A stretch of 64,000 nt of DNA from positions 434,001 through 498,000 of the forward strand of contig NZ_VCEI01000021.1 of assembly GCF_005860765.1 (NCBI RefSeq). The letters run 5' to 3'. Origin of the DNA: Dyadobacter sediminis. GTDB lineage: Bacteria; Bacteroidota; Bacteroidia; Cytophagales; Spirosomataceae. The notes below the pieces were generated by a model, which saw nothing but the letters and a program-made list of their open reading frames with translations, ran no database searches and had not been told where the DNA came from. Made by a program: the position numbers and the translations under genes. Below are positions 8,441-17,867 of this stretch, one piece after another. Within the stretch, counting starts at the first letter, position 1; each line of letters begins with the position of its first letter.

Positions 8441-9013
8441 ATGAAAACATTGTCAGTCATTTTATTGGGAATACTTCTTTGCACGTCCTGTAAAGACAAG
8501 GCCAAGGAAGAGGGAGCTGTCCGCGAAGCCGATCTGGAAAAAGAAAAGAAAGCCATTACTGCAGTAATTGAAAACGAAACAAAATCATTCTTCGCCAGAG
8601 ATTACAATGCGTGGAAATCCAATTACGCACAAACCGATTATGCGTTTCAGGCATGGAGCAACAATGACGGTACCTTCGATTCCAACGTAGGCTGGGAAGA
8701 TATCAACAAGCAAATCGGAAAGTACATTTCAGACAATCCCGAACCCGTATCCAGCCACCCGATCGTCGAAAGAAAGAACATGAAGTTCAAGTTTTTTGAT
8801 GATAATGTAGCCTATTTGACCTGGGACCAGTTTAATAGTGATAAAATGGAAAAGAATTTTCATCACAGCAAAGAGGTCCGGGTAATGGAAAAAATAAACG
8901 GTGAATGGAAAATTGTATGCGTATCTGCATTTTGGGACTACAAGCACCTGATTCCCGCCAGCAAGCTGCCCATGATCAAAAAGATCGCCAATGAAAGCAG
9001 AGGTAAAATCTGA
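8441..9013 (+). CDS. Lipoprotein with an NTF2-like (SnoaL/DUF4440-type) domain
   Basis: A lipoprotein signal peptide (MKTLSVILLGILLCTSC) would be cleaved before the last cysteine, followed by a charged linker rich in Lys and Glu. The rest (about residues 40-175) resembles the NTF2-like cone fold: ITAVIENETKSFFARDYNAWKSNY is the usual first helix pair, and VRVMEKINGEWKIVCVSAFWDY the last strands. Such domains bind small ligands or are catalytic in some branches; no catalytic residues can be assigned. 190 residues. Another NTF2-like exported protein lies at 60285-60722. Confidence 0.75.
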   Translation: MKTLSVILLGILLCTSCKDKAKEEGAVREADLEKEKKAITAVIENETKSFFARDYNAWKSNYAQTDYAFQAWSNNDGTFDSNVGWEDINKQIGKYISDNPEPVSSHPIVERKNMKFKFFDDNVAYLTWDQFNSDKMEKNFHHSKEVRVMEKINGEWKIVCVSAFWDYKHLIPASKLPMIKKIANESRGKI

Positions 9014-9252
9014 GTTGTATGTCATGTATCAAACCGTTCGGTTTTAAATACAAACGTTCGCTTCTGAACAGCATCGGATACCGGTTGCGAATTCCGAAAT
9101 AGCAGAAATTAATAATTAAGTTATTGTATATCAAATGATTGTAATTTGAATGTGCCAGGCTGGTTTGTATGGAACTGGATTCTGGCACATCTCTTTTTAT
9201 TTATAGTTCAGCCGTGCAGTTGTACGGTATGAACATTCCAATCAAATTAGCC

Positions 9253-9651
9253 ATGAAAACTTCCATTATTTCAAACCTTTTTTGCGCAGCCGCGCTTACT
9301 TTGTCTCTTGCTTCATTTACAACGGACAAAAAGAAAAACAGTGAAGAAAAAGAAACGGCCAGCCGGGCAACCATTCAGGCTTCCCTGTATAAACTTTCCG
9401 ATTCTAATAAAGTGAAGCTTTCCGTTGATAAAAGTACAGGTGACAAACTTAAAATTACGCTGAAAGACAAAACGGGCCGTTTGTATTACACCGAAGTGTA
9501 CAATGAGGATGATTCCAGATACCGCCGTGTTTTTGACCTCAATGACATGAATGACGGGAAGTATACTTTCGAGTTGTTTTACAACAAGCAAAAAGTAGTT
9601 AAAACGATCGAGATCCAGAGTAAAAACGACAAGTACATTTCACTGAATTAA
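9253..9651 (+). CDS. Small exported protein of unknown function
   Basis: From ATG 9253 this is a 132-residue protein with a signal peptide (MKTSIISNLFCAAALTLSLASF) and a Lys-rich mature part. The remainder is beta-rich: ASLYKLSDSNKVKLSVDKSTGDKLKITLKDK and the later KYTFELFYNKQKVVKTIEI look like an immunoglobulin-like strand pattern. I do not recognise a named family. ATG 9229 would add eight residues and spoil the signal peptide only slightly; a TTG-like extension to 9169 is unlikely. A perfect palindromic terminator follows. Confidence 0.7.
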   Translation: MKTSIISNLFCAAALTLSLASFTTDKKKNSEEKETASRATIQASLYKLSDSNKVKLSVDKSTGDKLKITLKDKTGRLYYTEVYNEDDSRYRRVFDLNDMNDGKYTFELFYNKQKVVKTIEIQSKNDKYISLN

Positions 9652-9660
9652 GGTTTGTAA

Positions 9661-9702
9661 AACGAAAAAGATCTTTATCAGCTGATAAAGATCTTTTTCG
9701 TT
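9661..9702. terminator. Perfect 42-nt palindrome, bidirectional terminator
   Basis: The 21-nt arm AACGAAAAAGATCTTTATCA+G is followed immediately by its exact reverse complement. It separates convergent genes and ends in runs of T on both strands. Its last two bases overlap the stop codon of the alkyltransferase-like gene. Confidence 0.85.
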
Positions 9703-10063
9703 AATGTAATTCCTTTTCCGGGTCCCAGAATCGCTCTTCCCAGTTCTGGATCTTGTTATTCATGATTTCCAGACCTTCACTTTCAAGCCTTTCCTGCATT
9801 GTAGTTGGCGTTTCAAAAAGGTCTCTTGCTGTTAATTCGCCTTCCTTGTTAACGACGCGGTGTGCAGGAACGTCCGGTCTTCCATAAGTTCTGCTCATTG
9901 CCCAACCCACCATTCGTGCGCCTCTTTTATTACCAAGATAAGCTGCAATGGCGACGTACGACGTTGCGCGTCCTTTCGGAACCTGACGTACTACGTCATA
10001 AACGTCACTGAAAAAAGGATTTTCAACTTTGCTGCTCTTTGCCTCTTGCTTCCTGGCGTTCAT
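9701..10063 (-). CDS. Alkyltransferase-like protein (ATL, MGMT family without catalytic cysteine)
   Basis: The 120-residue protein is the DNA-binding domain of the O6-alkylguanine-DNA alkyltransferase family: [31 protein letters not shown] holds the helix-turn-helix and the arginine finger region. The active-site motif, PCHRV in true alkyltransferases, is [10 protein letters not shown] here, so the acceptor cysteine is replaced by alanine. Known ATLs bind alkylated guanine and hand it to nucleotide excision repair instead of repairing it directly. The start lies inside the end of the DUF3109 gene (41-nt overlap), indicating translational coupling. Confidence 0.9.
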   Translation of the reverse strand: MNARKQEAKSSKVENPFFSDVYDVVRQVPKGRATSYVAIAAYLGNKRGARMVGWAMSRTYGRPDVPAHRVVNKEGELTARDLFETPTTMQERLESEGLEIMNNKIQNWEERFWDPEKELH

Positions 10064-10616
10064 GAATTTCCTGGGTTAATTGATCGTACCAATCCGTTCC
10101 GTACGCCCTGATCAGCGGCTCTTTCAAAAACTTGTATACCGGAACGCCTAACTCTTTTCCAAGCCCGCATGCCGGACTGCAGATTTCCCACCGGTCATAA
10201 TTCAGCGCATGATATTGCTCGTATTTGGTTACCCGGATCGGATAAAGGTGACAGGAAATCGGCTTTTTATAATCTATTTTTCCGTCATTGTATGCTTCTT
10301 CAATGCCGCATTTAAGAATGCCTCTTTTGTCATAAATGGCATACGCACATTCTCTTCCGTTGATTACGGGCGTTACATAATCTCCTTCCCAATCCGTGGT
10401 GTAAGTGCCTTCTTTTGCAATTACTTCTTTGCCGGCTTCGGAAAGGTAAGGTTCAACATGCGGATAAATCTGATCCAGAATAGCAAGTTCCACTTCATCC
10501 AGCGGTGCACCCGAATCTCCTTCCACACAGCACGCACCTTTGCATTTGTCCAGGTTACAGACAAAAAACTGGTCTTCTACATCATCACTTATGCAGGTAT
10601 TTTCAATCAGTATCAT
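10023..10616 (-). CDS. DUF3109 family cysteine-rich protein
   Basis: The 197-residue cytoplasmic protein is dominated by conserved cysteines: [21 protein letters not shown] near the N-terminus, then [28 protein letters not shown] and [10 protein letters not shown]. This arrangement matches the DUF3109 family of Bacteroidota, related in style to the YkgJ zinc/iron-binding proteins. The function is unknown; a metal-binding role is the natural inference. It lies 12 nt after the MltD-like gene and overlaps the alkyltransferase-like gene, so it sits in the middle of a run of same-strand genes. Confidence 0.85.
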   Translation of the reverse strand: MILIENTCISDDVEDQFFVCNLDKCKGACCVEGDSGAPLDEVELAILDQIYPHVEPYLSEAGKEVIAKEGTYTTDWEGDYVTPVINGRECAYAIYDKRGILKCGIEEAYNDGKIDYKKPISCHLYPIRVTKYEQYHALNYDRWEICSPACGLGKELGVPVYKFLKEPLIRAYGTDWYDQLTQEIHERQEARGKEQQS

Positions 10617-10628
10617 AAATAGTTATAC

Positions 10629-13121
10629 CTATTGCTGAGGTATCTTTAGTTTTTGTCCTACCATAACACTGTTTCCGGACATATTGTTTAATTTTTTTAT
10701 GTCTTCCACACTGGTCCGGTAAGTCTGGGCAATGCGGAACAGCGATTCACCTGCTGCAACGGTATGGATCTGGGTTCCTGCAGACGTTGTGTTCTGATAA
10801 GACGATTGTGTTTTTCTGACTTCACTGCTGCCGTCTTTTCTGACACGCAGACGTTGTCCGGTTTTCAGACGGTCATAATCTTCCAGATCATTCAATGCAA
10901 GCAATTCCTTGATTGTAAGGCCATATGTTTTGGAAATACTGTAATAGGTCTGGCCAACCTGTACTGTATGGAATTCACTTCCGCTGCCTGCAGCCGACCT
11001 GTTGTCTTCTTTTACTTCTTCCGGTGTCTTGAACGCAGCAGAAGTTTCCGGACGGTTGACAACCACTTTTTCAGATGTATTTTCTTTATCGGCAATTTCA
11101 TTGCGTGCAGAAGCCGTAGTTACATTTCCGTTTTTACCGACAAGCAGTTTCTGACCTCTGGCCAGACTTCTCTGACCTGAACCGCCATTCATTTCCATAA
11201 GCTCTTTCATGGAAAGATCGTACTTTTTGGCAATACTAAAATAGGTTTCGCCGGCCTGAACTGTATGATAGGCTGGTTTCTCTTCTGAGGCAACTTTTGT
11301 TTCAGTAACTTCTTTGGTTCCTGCAATATCCTTTGTCTGAGCCTCTCTCGCCGCTTTTTCGCGGGCTTCGGCTGCTGCCCTTTGTCTCAGGTAAACAGAA
11401 GTAGTGGTTGTTCGTGTATCATTCGGCGTAATTACCTTGGTCGGAGTTGTTGACTTGGCTTCCGGCTTTTCCTCGTCTGCCGATTTAAAGGAAGCATCAG
11501 CATTATCCTGTGTAATGATTACAACCCTGTCATTTTCACCCGGATTACTTACTATCGGTTTGGCAGCCGTGGATGCTGTTGCCGGTTTGGCAGTAGATGC
11601 AGCAGCAGGTTCACTGCTTTTGACCGGTACGCCGCTTTCATTTTTTTCAACCAGTACCGGTGTATATTTCTTTCTGCCGGAAGGATTGTCGGGAATAGTC
11701 CCGGAAGATGCAATGGATGTAGACGTCGTCGGTTTAACGCTCGCTGCAATAGCGGAATCTTTTGTAACAGCTGATGGTTGTGGCGGAGCTATGATTTCAA
11801 CCGGCTGCTTCTTCGGTCTCTTTTTGGTCAGATACAAAACCTGTCCGGTTTCAATCGGATAATTGCGGCTGGTTGTACGGTTGTATTTCAAAAGATTTAC
11901 CAACCTTACGCCATATTGCTGCGAAACGCTGTGCCATGTATCACCCGGACGTGCCGTATGGAACGGTGTGGATGCTTTTTTATTCTTTCTTGCCAGATAA
12001 TATACTTTGCCAGGGATCAGGGGCATTTCAGCAACCATATCGTTATAGCGCATGAACTTGGGCATTCGGATGTCGCCTGCCTGTGCAAGGGTTTTCGGCT
12101 TGTCGCCGGGACGTGCTTTTATACCCGGTAGTCCGTTGATTTCATACCTTTCGGGCGCATTCGGATCCGACGAGCGGGAAGCGGATTTTTTCAGAACCGG
12201 ATAGCCGGAATCTTCATAAACAGAAGCTACGGCAGTCTGCTGCGGCGGCAAAGAAAGTTTCTCACGCACTGCTGCCATCTGAGTAGCGGGTACAGGAATC
12301 GTAACCATGTATTCCTTGTCGCCGGGAATTTTATCTTCATTCAGCCAGCGATTGTAATTTTTAAGTTCCACGGCAGAAATTCCCAGCGTAGACGCAATCT
12401 GGTCCAGCGATTGCCCCTTTCCGTAAACTGCTTCTATCAGAATAAGCGGATTGCTGGATTTGTATCTTTCAATGCCTGCTTCCAACGCTATTTTATGCGC
12501 AAAAAAACGAAGCACATACCGGTCTGTCTTGCCGGACAGGGTAACTTCCCGCGCATAGGCCCAGCTTGCAGGAATCACTTTTTTTACACCGCCTGCGCCC
12601 TGATAATAGGAATAAAGTGTTGTAACCCAGTTATTGAATTGCTGATTGTTTCTTTTCAGATACCAAGCCGCTGCATGTGTCGAAGAACTGATATTTTTTC
12701 TTTCATCCACATCATTGTCAACACGCAGATTCAGCTCGCGCGCCGTTTCCGGCTTGAACTGCCAGTAACCAACCGCATTGGATGTGGAAATGACATCAGG
12801 CCGGAACGAACTTTCCTGTACAGCCAGATATTTGAAATCAATCGGGACTTCTTCATCCATCAATATGCCTTCGACAATAGGAAAGTGAAGAATGGCCCGG
12901 TCCATTTTTTCTTCCCAGAACTTTTTGTTGGACATCAGGTTTCTGATATCCTCTTCAATAATTCCCTGTGCACTTCTGTCAAATTTTACTGTAATTCCTC
13001 CGAATGAAACGCTTGACGGAATGTCAGGATAATTCTGAGCATTGGCATTGCTGAAGACAGCAAGCAGCAAAAGACATGCAAATGTGATTTTTTTGAAGTT
13101 TTCAATAATCGTTCTGGCCAT
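10629..13121 (-). CDS. MltD-like lytic transglycosylase with several LysM domains
   Basis: The 830-residue exported enzyme cleaves peptidoglycan glycan strands. A signal peptide (1-29) is followed by a lytic transglycosylase (SLT) domain with the catalytic glutamate E103 in AVQESSFRPD and the structural segments SNAVGYWQFKPETAREL and YSYYQGAGGV. A weak LysM-like stretch lies at about 228-275. Four clear LysM modules follow: FHTARPGDTWHSVSQQYGV, YHTVQAGETYFSIAKKYDL, FHTVQVGQTYYSISKTYGL and IHTVAAGESLFRIAQTYRT, the last ending at the C-terminus. They are separated by low-complexity Ser/Thr/Ala/Lys/Pro linkers. Length and order match the long MltD homologues of Bacteroidota. It is 32 nt downstream of the O-methyltransferase gene. 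Confidence 0.92.
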   Translation of the reverse strand: MARTIIENFKKITFACLLLLAVFSNANAQNYPDIPSSVSFGGITVKFDRSAQGIIEEDIRNLMSNKKFWEEKMDRAILHFPIVEGILMDEEVPIDFKYLAVQESSFRPDVISTSNAVGYWQFKPETARELNLRVDNDVDERKNISSSTHAAAWYLKRNNQQFNNWVTTLYSYYQGAGGVKKVIPASWAYAREVTLSGKTDRYVLRFFAHKIALEAGIERYKSSNPLILIEAVYGKGQSLDQIASTLGISAVELKNYNRWLNEDKIPGDKEYMVTIPVPATQMAAVREKLSLPPQQTAVASVYEDSGYPVLKKSASRSSDPNAPERYEINGLPGIKARPGDKPKTLAQAGDIRMPKFMRYNDMVAEMPLIPGKVYYLARKNKKASTPFHTARPGDTWHSVSQQYGVRLVNLLKYNRTTSRNYPIETGQVLYLTKKRPKKQPVEIIAPPQPSAVTKDSAIAASVKPTTSTSIASSGTIPDNPSGRKKYTPVLVEKNESGVPVKSSEPAAASTAKPATASTAAKPIVSNPGENDRVVIITQDNADASFKSADEEKPEAKSTTPTKVITPNDTRTTTTSVYLRQRAAAEAREKAAREAQTKDIAGTKEVTETKVASEEKPAYHTVQAGETYFSIAKKYDLSMKELMEMNGGSGQRSLARGQKLLVGKNGNVTTASARNEIADKENTSEKVVVNRPETSAAFKTPEEVKEDNRSAAGSGSEFHTVQVGQTYYSISKTYGLTIKELLALNDLEDYDRLKTGQRLRVRKDGSSEVRKTQSSYQNTTSAGTQIHTVAAGESLFRIAQTYRTSVEDIKKLNNMSGNSVMVGQKLKIPQQ

Positions 13122-13153
13122 ATAATGTTAAGCTTGGCTGGGGAATAGGTTAA

Positions 13154-13798
13154 TTATAATTTCTGAAGAATCATCAGACCGTCGCGGACCGGCAACAAAA
13201 TGTTGGAAACACGCTTGTCCTCGTGAACTGCCCGGTTGAAATCTAATAACGCCTGCGTGTCTTTATCTATTTTCGTATTTTCCTGTATAATAATTTTTCC
13301 GCTCCACAATACGTTGTCAGCAATCAAAAAACCACCTCTCCGTACCTTTTCAAGACAAAGGTCGTAATAAGCCTTGTAATTAATTTTGTCTGCATCAATA
13401 AAAACGAGATCAAAAGAGTCGTCTAAGGTAGGAATGATATCAATAGCATTGCCAATCCGGTAATCAATATGATTGACAAAAGAAGATTTATCAAAGAAAC
13501 GGCGGGTGAAATTTTCCAGCTCTTCATTGATGTCCAGCGTGATCAGTTTTCCCTGCGGGGCAAGCCCTTCACACAGACACAAGGCCGAGTAACCGGTGTA
13601 GGTACCGATTTCAAGAATCCGTTCCGGACGGATCATTCTTGAAATCATGGATAATAATCTTCCCTGAAGATGTCCGGACAACATTCTGGGACTAAGAACG
13701 TTGGCATGAGTCTCACGATTCAAAGACTTCAGCAACTCACTTTCTTCTTCCGTATGCAAGACGGAATATGCTTCAATTTCCTCGGCCAGAAACATCAT
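13154..13798 (-). CDS. Class I SAM-dependent O-methyltransferase (COMT/YrrM-like)
   Basis: The 214-residue protein belongs to the catechol/caffeoyl-CoA O-methyltransferase-like group. Visible motifs are the SAM-binding ILEIGTYTGYSALCL (about 80-94), the acidic strand end KLITLDINEE, the metal-binding aspartate region LVFIDADKINYKAYYD, and IADNVLWSGK. Members methylate hydroxyls on small molecules or modified tRNA bases (the TrmR type), and the substrate cannot be chosen here. The start is ATG 13798 or 13795. It is placed between rfbA (42 nt) and the MltD-like gene (32 nt) on the same strand. Confidence 0.9.
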   Translation of the reverse strand: MMFLAEEIEAYSVLHTEEESELLKSLNRETHANVLSPRMLSGHLQGRLLSMISRMIRPERILEIGTYTGYSALCLCEGLAPQGKLITLDINEELENFTRRFFDKSSFVNHIDYRIGNAIDIIPTLDDSFDLVFIDADKINYKAYYDLCLEKVRRGGFLIADNVLWSGKIIIQENTKIDKDTQALLDFNRAVHEDKRVSNILLPVRDGLMILQKL

Positions 13799-13840
13799 TG
13801 TAATTGTAATCTAAACTAAATGCAGCGCAGCCGGAAAATG

Positions 13841-14707
13841 TCAGACATTGGCTACGATGCGCTCAAGATAGGTACCATATCCGCTTTTTACTAGCGGTTT
13901 TGCAATTTCCCGCAATTGTGCTGCTGTGATAAAGTTCATTCTGTACGCAATTTCCTCTATACAGCCTACTTTCAAACCTTGTCTTTCTTCGATAACTTGT
14001 ACAAACTGGCCGGCCTGCATCAGCGACTGAAATGTGCCCGTATCCAGCCATGCCGTTCCGCGGTTCAGCACGCCGACTTTCAGTTTGCCGCGTTCCAGGT
14101 ACACCCGGTTTACATCCGTAATTTCAAGCTCACCGCGGTGAGAAGGCGGGATGGTTTTGGCAATTTCAACTACGTCATTGTCATAAAAATACAAGCCCGG
14201 AACAGCATAATTGGATTTTGGCTTTTCCGGTTTTTCTTCAATTGAAATAACATTGTTCTGCTTGTCAAATTCCACAACGCCGTATCTTTCAGGATCATGA
14301 ACCTGATAGGCAAAAATGACGCCGCCGTCCGGATCATTGTTGGATTGCAGCAGTCCTGACAATCCTGAGCCATAGAAAATATTATCACCCAGAATCAGCG
14401 CAACTTTGTCCTTACCAATAAATTCCTCGCCGATAATAAATGCCTGGGCAAGCCCGTCCGGACTTGGCTGAACGGCATAGCTGAAAGTACAGCCCAGACG
14501 ACTTCCGTCTCCAAGCAGTTTTTCAAAATGCGGCAAATCGTGCGGCGTGGAAATAATTAGGATTTCACGTATTCCCGCCAGCATAAGAATGGAAAGCGGG
14601 TAATAGATCATTGGCTTGTCATAAACGGGCATAAGCTGTTTGCTTACTGCCAGTGTCAGTGGATGCAGCCTTGTTCCGGAACCACCGGCAAGAATAATTC
14701 CTTTCAT
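13841..14707 (-). CDS. rfbA: Glucose-1-phosphate thymidylyltransferase
   Basis: The enzyme makes dTDP-glucose from glucose-1-phosphate and dTTP, the first step toward dTDP-rhamnose and related sugars. The N-terminus is the nucleotidyltransferase signature [20 protein letters not shown] (5-24), then [12 protein letters not shown]. The metal-binding site [11 protein letters not shown] (about 103-113) and the C-terminal [17 protein letters not shown] are typical. The length of 288 is normal for the short RmlA form. rfbB is 27 nt upstream and functions in the next step; rfbC and rfbD are not in the window. Confidence 0.96.
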   Translation of the reverse strand: MKGIILAGGSGTRLHPLTLAVSKQLMPVYDKPMIYYPLSILMLAGIREILIISTPHDLPHFEKLLGDGSRLGCTFSYAVQPSPDGLAQAFIIGEEFIGKDKVALILGDNIFYGSGLSGLLQSNNDPDGGVIFAYQVHDPERYGVVEFDKQNNVISIEEKPEKPKSNYAVPGLYFYDNDVVEIAKTIPPSHRGELEITDVNRVYLERGKLKVGVLNRGTAWLDTGTFQSLMQAGQFVQVIEERQGLKVGCIEEIAYRMNFITAAQLREIAKPLVKSGYGTYLERIVANV

Positions 14708-14734
14708 AAATTGAGTTGGAGTTTTAAAATGGAA

Positions 14735-15790
14735 TTATCGGTCCTGATACATCTCGTGATAATATTTCTGATAATTTCCGGAAGTGACGTTATTCAGCCA
14801 TTCCTGATTATTCAGATACCAGTCGACCGTTCTTTCCAGTCCTTCTTCAAATTGCAAGGACGGCTTCCAGCCCAGTTCTTCGGACAATTTCGTTGCATCG
14901 ATTGCATAGCGAAGGTCATGCCCTGCACGGTCTGTAACGTAAGTGATCAGTTTTGCATTTTCACCCTGTTCTCGGCCCAGCTTGCGGTCCATAATGCTGC
15001 AAAGCAACAATACAAGATCCAGGTTTTTCCATTCGTTATGGCCGCCGATGTTGTATGTTTCCCCGTTTGCGCCATTGTGAAAAATAACATCAATGGCAAT
15101 GGCATGGTCTTCCACAAAAAGCCAGTCCCGGATATTTTCCCCTTTTCCGTAAACCGGAAGCGGTTTTTGCTGAATGATGTTGTGAATCATCAGCGGGATG
15201 AGTTTTTCAGGGAAATGGTTCGGGCCGTAATTATTGGAGCAGTTGGAAATGACAACGGGTAATTTGTAGGTATTTTGATAAGCTCTTACAAAATGGTCGG
15301 ATGATGCTTTGGAAGCCGAATAAGGCGAGCGCGGATCGTATTTTGTCGTTTCGGTAAAAAATGTTCCGGGATCGTGCAGTTCGCCGTAAACTTCATCGGT
15401 GGAAACATGATAAAAACGGTGCTCCTGCAGATCGTCTTTCCAGGCTTTTCGGGCAGCGTTCAGCAAATTGACCGTTCCGACTACGTTGGTCATCACAAAA
15501 GACATCGGATCGGAAATGGATCGGTCCACATGGCTTTCTGCCGCCAGGTGAACAATGCCGTAAAAATCATTCTCGCCGATGAGTTTGTCTATAAATTCCG
15601 CATCAACAATATCGCCTTTTACGAACGTATAGTTGGAAGCATTTTCTATATCCCGCAAATTTTCAAGATTGCCGGCGTAGGTAAGTGCATCCAGATTGTA
15701 AATATGATATTCAGGATGGAAGTTGACAAAACGGCGAACGACGTGTGAACCGATAAAACCGGCACCGCCTGTTATCAAAATTTTCTTCAT
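14735..15790 (-). CDS. rfbB: dTDP-glucose 4,6-dehydratase
   Basis: The enzyme converts dTDP-glucose to dTDP-4-keto-6-deoxyglucose. It is an extended short-chain dehydrogenase with the NAD-binding GGAGFIGSHVVRRF at the N-terminus, the catalytic STDEVYGEL triad region and YSASKASSDHFVRAY. I place the start at ATG 15790, giving 351 residues. This ATG overlaps the galE stop codon as ATGA, a standard coupled arrangement, whereas the longer open frame to 15823 would begin inside galE and add a non-conserved leader. Confidence 0.96.
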   Translation of the reverse strand: MKKILITGGAGFIGSHVVRRFVNFHPEYHIYNLDALTYAGNLENLRDIENASNYTFVKGDIVDAEFIDKLIGENDFYGIVHLAAESHVDRSISDPMSFVMTNVVGTVNLLNAARKAWKDDLQEHRFYHVSTDEVYGELHDPGTFFTETTKYDPRSPYSASKASSDHFVRAYQNTYKLPVVISNCSNNYGPNHFPEKLIPLMIHNIIQQKPLPVYGKGENIRDWLFVEDHAIAIDVIFHNGANGETYNIGGHNEWKNLDLVLLLCSIMDRKLGREQGENAKLITYVTDRAGHDLRYAIDATKLSEELGWKPSLQFEEGLERTVDWYLNNQEWLNNVTSGNYQKYYHEMYQDR

Positions 15791-16806
15791 TTTTGAGGAG
15801 TTATTTTTAGTTGCCAGTTCCATGCATCACGAAGGGCGTCCGCCATTGTTTTTTCAGCATGCCATTTCATTACATGATTTACTTTATCAGCCTGTGCGTA
15901 TATTTTCTCCACATCGCCTTCACGCCGCGGCCCGACGGTATAGTTCAGTTTTACGCCGTTTACTTCTTCAAATGTATTGATGAGCTGCAGAACGGTGTAA
16001 CCTTCGCCTGTTCCTACATTGAAAACATCATAATGATCGGCTTCCGTCTTCTCTTTCAGCAGGTCAAGTGCTTTTACGTGTGCATTGGCCAGATCCACAA
16101 CATGGATAAAATCGCGGATGCAAGTACCGTCCGGTGTGTCGTAATCGCTGCCGAATACGGTCAGGGACGGACGAAGTCCGGCGGCAGTTTGCGTAATAAA
16201 AGGAACCAGATTGCTCGGAACGCCATTCGGAAGCTCGCCGATGAGTGCCGACTCATGCGCCCCGATCGGATTGAAGTAGCGCAATGAAAGCGCTTTCAGG
16301 CCCGGAGCCGAATAAACGTGGTCTCTGATAATATCCTCCGCAATGGCTTTGGTATTTCCGTATGGCGATGTAGCCGGCTGGCGGGGTGTACTTTCTGTTA
16401 CCGGCAATTTCTCGGGCTGGCCGTAAACGGTGCAGGAAGAAGAAAATACAAAATTATGTACGTCGAATTCTTTCATGGCACGCAAAAGCACCATCAGGGA
16501 AATCAGATTGTTTTCGTAATAGTTCAGCGGTTTCTGTACCGATTCGCCCACTGCCTTGTACGCGGCAAAATGAATAACGCCGTCGAACTTTTCCTTTTCA
16601 AACAATGCTCTTACTTTTTCCGGATCATTGCAGTCAATTTCATAAAACGGAAAATCCTTACCCGTAATCTGCCTGATTCCGTCAAGAACATTCAGATTGC
16701 TGTTGTAAAGATTGTCGATAATGACTGGCTCGAATCCTGCTTCATGTAAGGCAACAACGGTGTGTGAACCTATAAATCCAGCTCCTCCGGTAACGAGAAT
16801 TTTCAT
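15787..16806 (-). CDS. galE: UDP-glucose 4-epimerase
   Basis: GalE interconverts UDP-glucose and UDP-galactose. The 339-residue protein starts MKILVTGGAGFIGSHTVVAL, with the SSSCTVYGQPEKLPVTE strand, the catalytic SPYGNTKAIAEDI (YxxxK) and the GalE-typical DFIHVVDLANAHVKAL. The start is ATG 16806, because the frame upstream to 16896 encodes a poorly conserved Arg/Phe-rich stretch. It is the first gene of the minus-strand run that continues through rfbB, rfbA, the O-methyltransferase, the MltD-like gene, DUF3109 and the ATL gene. Confidence 0.95.
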   Translation of the reverse strand: MKILVTGGAGFIGSHTVVALHEAGFEPVIIDNLYNSNLNVLDGIRQITGKDFPFYEIDCNDPEKVRALFEKEKFDGVIHFAAYKAVGESVQKPLNYYENNLISLMVLLRAMKEFDVHNFVFSSSCTVYGQPEKLPVTESTPRQPATSPYGNTKAIAEDIIRDHVYSAPGLKALSLRYFNPIGAHESALIGELPNGVPSNLVPFITQTAAGLRPSLTVFGSDYDTPDGTCIRDFIHVVDLANAHVKALDLLKEKTEADHYDVFNVGTGEGYTVLQLINTFEEVNGVKLNYTVGPRREGDVEKIYAQADKVNHVMKWHAEKTMADALRDAWNWQLKITPQK

Positions 16807-17018
16807 ACGGTCTGATCTTGATTTAAAATTTGTTGTAGAATAGATTTTAACTGAAAACTGGACAAAACGTACAATGAAACGGAATTTTTGGCACATTTAC
16901 AAACAATGCCCTTATTTTAGAAATGCATTTTTTTTCGGCCGAAAGTAGAAAATTAAATGTCTATATAAAAAAATTGTTTTTATTTATCCATTGGTTGTTA
17001 AACGAAGATTTGAGGAAA

Positions 17019-17867
17019 ATGAACCAGAACGAAATTAAAGCATTGATATCCTTGCTTGATGATGAAGATCATGAAGTAAGCCAGCATGTTGAAGGAAAAA
17101 TCCTGTCTTTGGGCGGTAATGTTATTCCGTTTCTGGAGACAGAATGGGGCGAGAGCTTTAATCCGATCGTTCAGCGTAAAATCGAGGAACTGATTCACGA
17201 GCTTCAGCTGAGCATCATGATTGACCGGCTGCAGGCATGGAAAAATGGCGGCGGCCTGGATCTGCTGGAAGGTTTGTGGATCATTGCAACGTATCATTAT
17301 CCGGACCTTTCGATGGAAAAGCTGAAGACGACCGTTGAACAGCTATATTACGATATTTGGATCCAGTTCCAGGAAGTAATGAACCCTGTGGATCAGATCA
17401 AGCGGATCAACAGCATTTTTTTCGGCGTAATGAATTTTGCTGCCAATACCAAGAATTTTCATTCCCCGTCCAATTCCATGATCAATGTGGTGCTGGAAAG
17501 TAAAAGAGGCAACCCCATTACACTTTGCGTTATTTATCTGCTTATTGCCAGAAAGCTCGGCATGCCGGTTTATGGCGTCAATCTGCCGAATCTTTTTGTG
17601 CTTACGTATAAAAGTGAAAAAACGCAGTTTTACATCAATGTGTTCAACCGCGGGATCATCTTTTCGAAAACCGATATTGACCATTATATCGCACAGCTGA
17701 ACATCAAGCCGAAGGATATTTTTTACCAGCCATGCACCAATCTGGAAATTGTACAGCGCGTGCTGCGTAACCTTATTTTATCCTACGAAAAAACCAGCGA
17801 ACAGGATAAAATCAGGGAGATTGAAAAAATACTGAAGTCTACGCTGGACGATATGGGCGAAAACTAG
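17019..17867 (+). CDS. SirB1-like transglutaminase-family protein
   Basis: From ATG 17019, preceded by GAGGAAA, this is a 282-residue protein. The N-terminal third is helical. The central part, RGNPITLCVIYLLIARKLGMPVYGVNLP, matches the SirB1/transglutaminase-like region in which the first catalytic position is at ITLCVIY. In most relatives the next segment reads PGHF with a conserved histidine; here it is LPNLFVLTY, so the histidine of a cysteine-protease-like triad is missing. The role of the family is uncertain. The last four bases overlap the end of the convergent phosphopantetheinyl transferase gene. ATG-like starts up to 16923 would add a basic hydrophobic leader that I consider unlikely. 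Confidence 0.75.
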   Translation: MNQNEIKALISLLDDEDHEVSQHVEGKILSLGGNVIPFLETEWGESFNPIVQRKIEELIHELQLSIMIDRLQAWKNGGGLDLLEGLWIIATYHYPDLSMEKLKTTVEQLYYDIWIQFQEVMNPVDQIKRINSIFFGVMNFAANTKNFHSPSNSMINVVLESKRGNPITLCVIYLLIARKLGMPVYGVNLPNLFVLTYKSEKTQFYINVFNRGIIFSKTDIDHYIAQLNIKPKDIFYQPCTNLEIVQRVLRNLILSYEKTSEQDKIREIEKILKSTLDDMGEN

